From contig CAZSSA010000062.1 of the NCBI GenBank assembly GCA_964609375.1, positions 1-15,226 on the forward strand: 15,226 nt of DNA, written 5' to 3'. This document shows, piece by piece, positions 13,526 through 15,226 of the stretch. Within the stretch, counting starts at the first letter, position 1, and each line of letters starts with the position of its first letter. The DNA comes from CAZDUS01 sp964609375. Lineage in GTDB: Bacteria > Verrucomicrobiota > Kiritimatiellia > CAIKKV01 > CAITUY01. Position numbers and translations under genes: made by a program. The notes below the pieces were generated by a model. That model saw only the letters and a list, made by a program, of their open reading frames with translations. It made no database searches and was not told the DNA's origin.

Positions 13526-13714
13526 ATGCCGAAAAAAAAGACAAAGAAAATGACCGCGAAGCGGGTTAAAGTGACCGCCTCGGGGAAGTTGAAGTTCCCG
13601 CGCCCCGGGAAGGGACACCTTCTGAGCTCAAAGAGCCGGAAGCGTAAGCGTAATTTGCGTCGGAGCCACTTGATTCATGAGACCGACCATAAACGCATCA
13701 AGGAAATGATCTGA
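13526..13714 (+). CDS. rpmI: 50S ribosomal protein L35
   Basis: The 62-residue, very basic protein starts MPKKKTKKMTAKRVKVTASGK and contains HLLSSKSRKRKRNLRRS, the typical L35 signature; family members are about 64-66 residues. The frame is open another 35 codons upstream to 13421, but the real start is ATG 13526, where L35 homology begins and AAGGA lies about 5 bp upstream. The gene is followed by rplT after 21 bp, the standard rpmI-rplT pair. The usual upstream partner infC (IF3) is absent; a response regulator occupies that place instead. Confidence 0.97.
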   Translation: MPKKKTKKMTAKRVKVTASGKLKFPRPGKGHLLSSKSRKRKRNLRRSHLIHETDHKRIKEMI

Positions 13715-13735
13715 TTGGATTGAAAGGAAAGAACG

Positions 13736-14095
13736 ATGCCCAGAGCAACTAATGCGCCCGCGTCCCGCAAACGACGCAATACGAGACTTAAAAGTGCCCG
13801 AGGATTTCGCGGGGGACGGAGCAAGCTGTTCCGCCAGGCGACCGAGGCTGTAGACCGTGCCATGCGATTGGCATATGTTCACCGGAAGCAGCGTAAGGGC
13901 GACTTCCGCCGCTTGTGGACGGTTCGTGTATCGGCGGCATGCCGTGAGCAAGGCGTGAGTTACAGCCGATTGATGGAAGGCCTGACGAAGGCAGGGATTA
14001 CCTTGAATCGCAAGATGCTGTCGGAAATCGCCTTTCATGATCCGGATGGTTTCATCCAGATCGTGGAGATGGCCAAGAAGGGGTTGACGGTCTGA
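13736..14095 (+). CDS. rplT: 50S ribosomal protein L20
   Basis: The 119-residue protein shows the L20 pattern: a basic N-terminal extension (MPRATNAPASRKRRNTRLKSARGFRGGRSKLFRQA) that reaches into the 23S rRNA core, then the globular part AYVHRKQRKGDFRRLWTVRVSAACREQGVSYSRLMEGL and the conserved GITLNRKMLSEIA. The length is normal. SD AAAGGAAAG precedes the ATG. In other bacteria L20 also represses its own operon by binding the mRNA leader; whether that applies here is unknown. The usual downstream pheS is missing, and the gene ends at an intrinsic terminator facing a convergent epimerase gene. Confidence 0.98.
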   Translation: MPRATNAPASRKRRNTRLKSARGFRGGRSKLFRQATEAVDRAMRLAYVHRKQRKGDFRRLWTVRVSAACREQGVSYSRLMEGLTKAGITLNRKMLSEIAFHDPDGFIQIVEMAKKGLTV

Positions 14096-14121
14096 GCAGA
14101 GTCGTCATCCAATGATCTTGA

Positions 14122-14155
14122 GCGGGCCGGCAAGTTTGCCGGCCCTTTTTTATTT
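14122..14155 (+). terminator. Rho-independent terminator after rplT
   Basis: A 9-bp GC-rich stem GGGCCGGCA (14124-14132) with TGCCGGCCC (14137-14145) and an AGTT loop is followed directly by TTTTTTATTT. It starts 26 bp after the rplT stop. Its T-run contains the complement of the stop codon of the convergent epimerase gene (14150-14152). Confidence 0.93.
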
Positions 14156-15079
14156 GCCGGTCTTGTTCCTGGCGGCGAAAAAGGCCACGGTGGCCTGCAG
14201 GCCCTTGCTCATGGTGCTGCAAGGCGTAAAACCTGTGGCGCGAAGTTTATCGATGGCCGCCTGGGAGTGTTTGACATCGCCAGCGCGCACCGGTGCATGG
14301 AGAATTTCGGAGTGTGAGCCCACGAGATTGCAGATGGTTTTGGCGAGGGCATTGATGGTGATACGCTGGCCATAGGCGATGTTAAAGACGCCTGTTTCCG
14401 GGGAGCTTGTGGCAAAGAAGACGTTGGCGGCGACGATATCCTTCACATAGATGAAGTCGCGCGTCTGCTCGCCATCGCCATAGATGGTGATCGACTCGTT
14501 CTTGACGGCCTTGTCCACAAAGATGGGGACGGCGGCGGCGTACTGGCTTTTGGGGTCTTGGCGGGGTCCGAAGACGTTGAAGTAGCGGAGGCAGGTGGTG
14601 GCAAGGCGGCCTTCGCGCGTGAACATGCCGCAGTAGTATTCGCCATCGAGTTTGGTGACGGCGTAGGGGCTTTTCGGCTCCGGGAACATGGTTTCCACCT
14701 TGGGGGTGACAGGATTATCACCGTAAATGGCGGCGGAAGTGCTGAACGTGAGTTTCTTGACACCGGCGCGGGCGGCTTCCTCGAGGACGATCAGCGTGCC
14801 GATGGTATTCAACTCGGTGCATTCGATCGGTTTTTGCATGGATTCCGGAACACTGATCATGGCGGCCAGATGGAAGACATAATCCACCCCGGTCATGGCT
14901 TGGCGGACAAGAGGGCGATCCATGATGGAGCCCTCGATGAATTCGCAGTCGAAGCCGTTGAGATTGTGACGGTGGCCTGAACGGAGGTTATCCAGGACGC
15001 GGATTTCCGCCTTGCCCTGGAAATATTCGACGATATGACTGCCGATAAACCCTGCACCGCCGGTAACTAAGATGCGCAT
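14150..15079 (-). CDS. NAD-dependent sugar-nucleotide epimerase/dehydratase (GalE-like extended SDR)
   Basis: The 309-residue protein is an extended short-chain dehydrogenase. The NAD-binding GGAGFIG (7-13) opens a Rossmann fold; FSTSAAIYG (112-120) supplies the catalytic Ser115, and Tyr139-Lys143 in PYAVTK form the YxxxK pair. LRYFNVFGPRQDPKSQYAAAVP and GDGEQTRDFIYVKDI are typical of UDP-glucose/UDP-N-acetylglucosamine 4-epimerases and related dehydratases. It would interconvert nucleotide sugars for polysaccharide or glycolipid synthesis; the exact substrate cannot be read from sequence. AAGGA lies about 9 bp before the ATG, and a promoter candidate lies at 15139-15167. The gene stands alone, convergent with rplT. 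Confidence 0.93.
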   Translation of the reverse strand: MRILVTGGAGFIGSHIVEYFQGKAEIRVLDNLRSGHRHNLNGFDCEFIEGSIMDRPLVRQAMTGVDYVFHLAAMISVPESMQKPIECTELNTIGTLIVLEEAARAGVKKLTFSTSAAIYGDNPVTPKVETMFPEPKSPYAVTKLDGEYYCGMFTREGRLATTCLRYFNVFGPRQDPKSQYAAAVPIFVDKAVKNESITIYGDGEQTRDFIYVKDIVAANVFFATSSPETGVFNIAYGQRITINALAKTICNLVGSHSEILHAPVRAGDVKHSQAAIDKLRATGFTPCSTMSKGLQATVAFFAARNKTGK

Positions 15080-15226
15080 AATGAATGATCCTTTTCTGAC
15101 GTATGCTTAATTTTTTAGAGGACATGCTAAAAGGGTGATTTATGCCACAATTTGACATGATCGCCAAGCTTTCAGAATCCGGGTTGTGAGTGAGGCCCGG
15201 ACATCCAGTCATCAATCCGTCTTTTA
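15080..15226. other. Upstream region of the epimerase gene, right edge of window
   Basis: Apart from the promoter candidate, this stretch holds a possible hairpin TCCGGG (15178-15183) with CCCGGA (15196-15201), loop 12 nt, without a T-run. No gene is visible. Confidence 0.5.
15139..15167 (-). promoter_or_regulatory. Sigma70-type promoter for the epimerase gene, extended -10
   Basis: On the minus strand TTGGCG (15167-15162), a 17-bp spacer and CATAAA (15144-15139) form a promoter, with TGG just before the -10 giving an extended -10 element (TGN). The predicted start lies about 55 bp before the ATG at 15079. Each box matches consensus at four of six positions. Confidence 0.5.

Overview
The window is about 15.2 kb of fairly GC-rich bacterial DNA packed with genes on both strands. 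Two features suggest the PVC superphylum (Verrucomicrobiota, Kiritimatiellota, Lentisphaerota, Chlamydiae, Planctomycetota). One is a 722-residue protein in which GreA is only the C-terminal quarter, an arrangement known from Chlamydiae and spirochaetes. The other is a one-pass Ser/Thr kinase with a very large leucine-rich-repeat ectodomain. This placement is inference; there is no rRNA in the window to settle it. No tRNA, rRNA, CRISPR array, insertion sequence or phage gene was seen.

Layout. (1) 1-404 (+): the 3' end of a radical SAM protein with a SPASM/Twitch cysteine motif, cut by the left edge. (2) 401-534: three adjacent arrays of different 7-bp tandem repeats between two convergent genes; both genes stop inside them. 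(3) 2727-521 (-): a likely operon with a good promoter (TTGACA-N17-TATCCT), encoding a protein that looks like a degenerate NYN/PIN domain with a Pro-rich tail, an Ig-like lipoprotein and a TrmH-family RNA methyltransferase. (4) 2808-3543 (+): a stand-alone phosphopantothenoylcysteine decarboxylase and a 58-residue LapA-like membrane protein. (5) 3614-7051 (+): the kinase-TM-LRR receptor with a 21-residue repeat. (6) 9999-7078 (-): an apparent operon of a family 2 glycosyltransferase, a CPBP membrane protease and methylthioribose-1-phosphate isomerase (mtnA). (7) 10170-13424 (+): the GreA fusion followed after 21 bp by a receiver/HD-GYP response regulator. (8) 13526-14095 (+): rpmI-rplT (ribosomal L35 and L20) with a strong intrinsic terminator. 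(9) 15079-14150 (-): an NAD-dependent sugar-nucleotide epimerase whose stop codon lies in that terminator's T-run.

How it fits together. Much of the window is housekeeping (CoA and methionine salvage, translation, rRNA/tRNA methylation) mixed with envelope and signalling functions (glycosyltransferase, epimerase, lipoprotein, LapA-like protein, CPBP protease, receptor kinase, c-di-GMP-type response regulator). No defence or mobile system was found. The least ordinary items are the heptamer arrays, the degenerate NYN-like gene, the 21-residue LRR kinase and the GreA fusion with a conserved-looking internal barrel-like segment.
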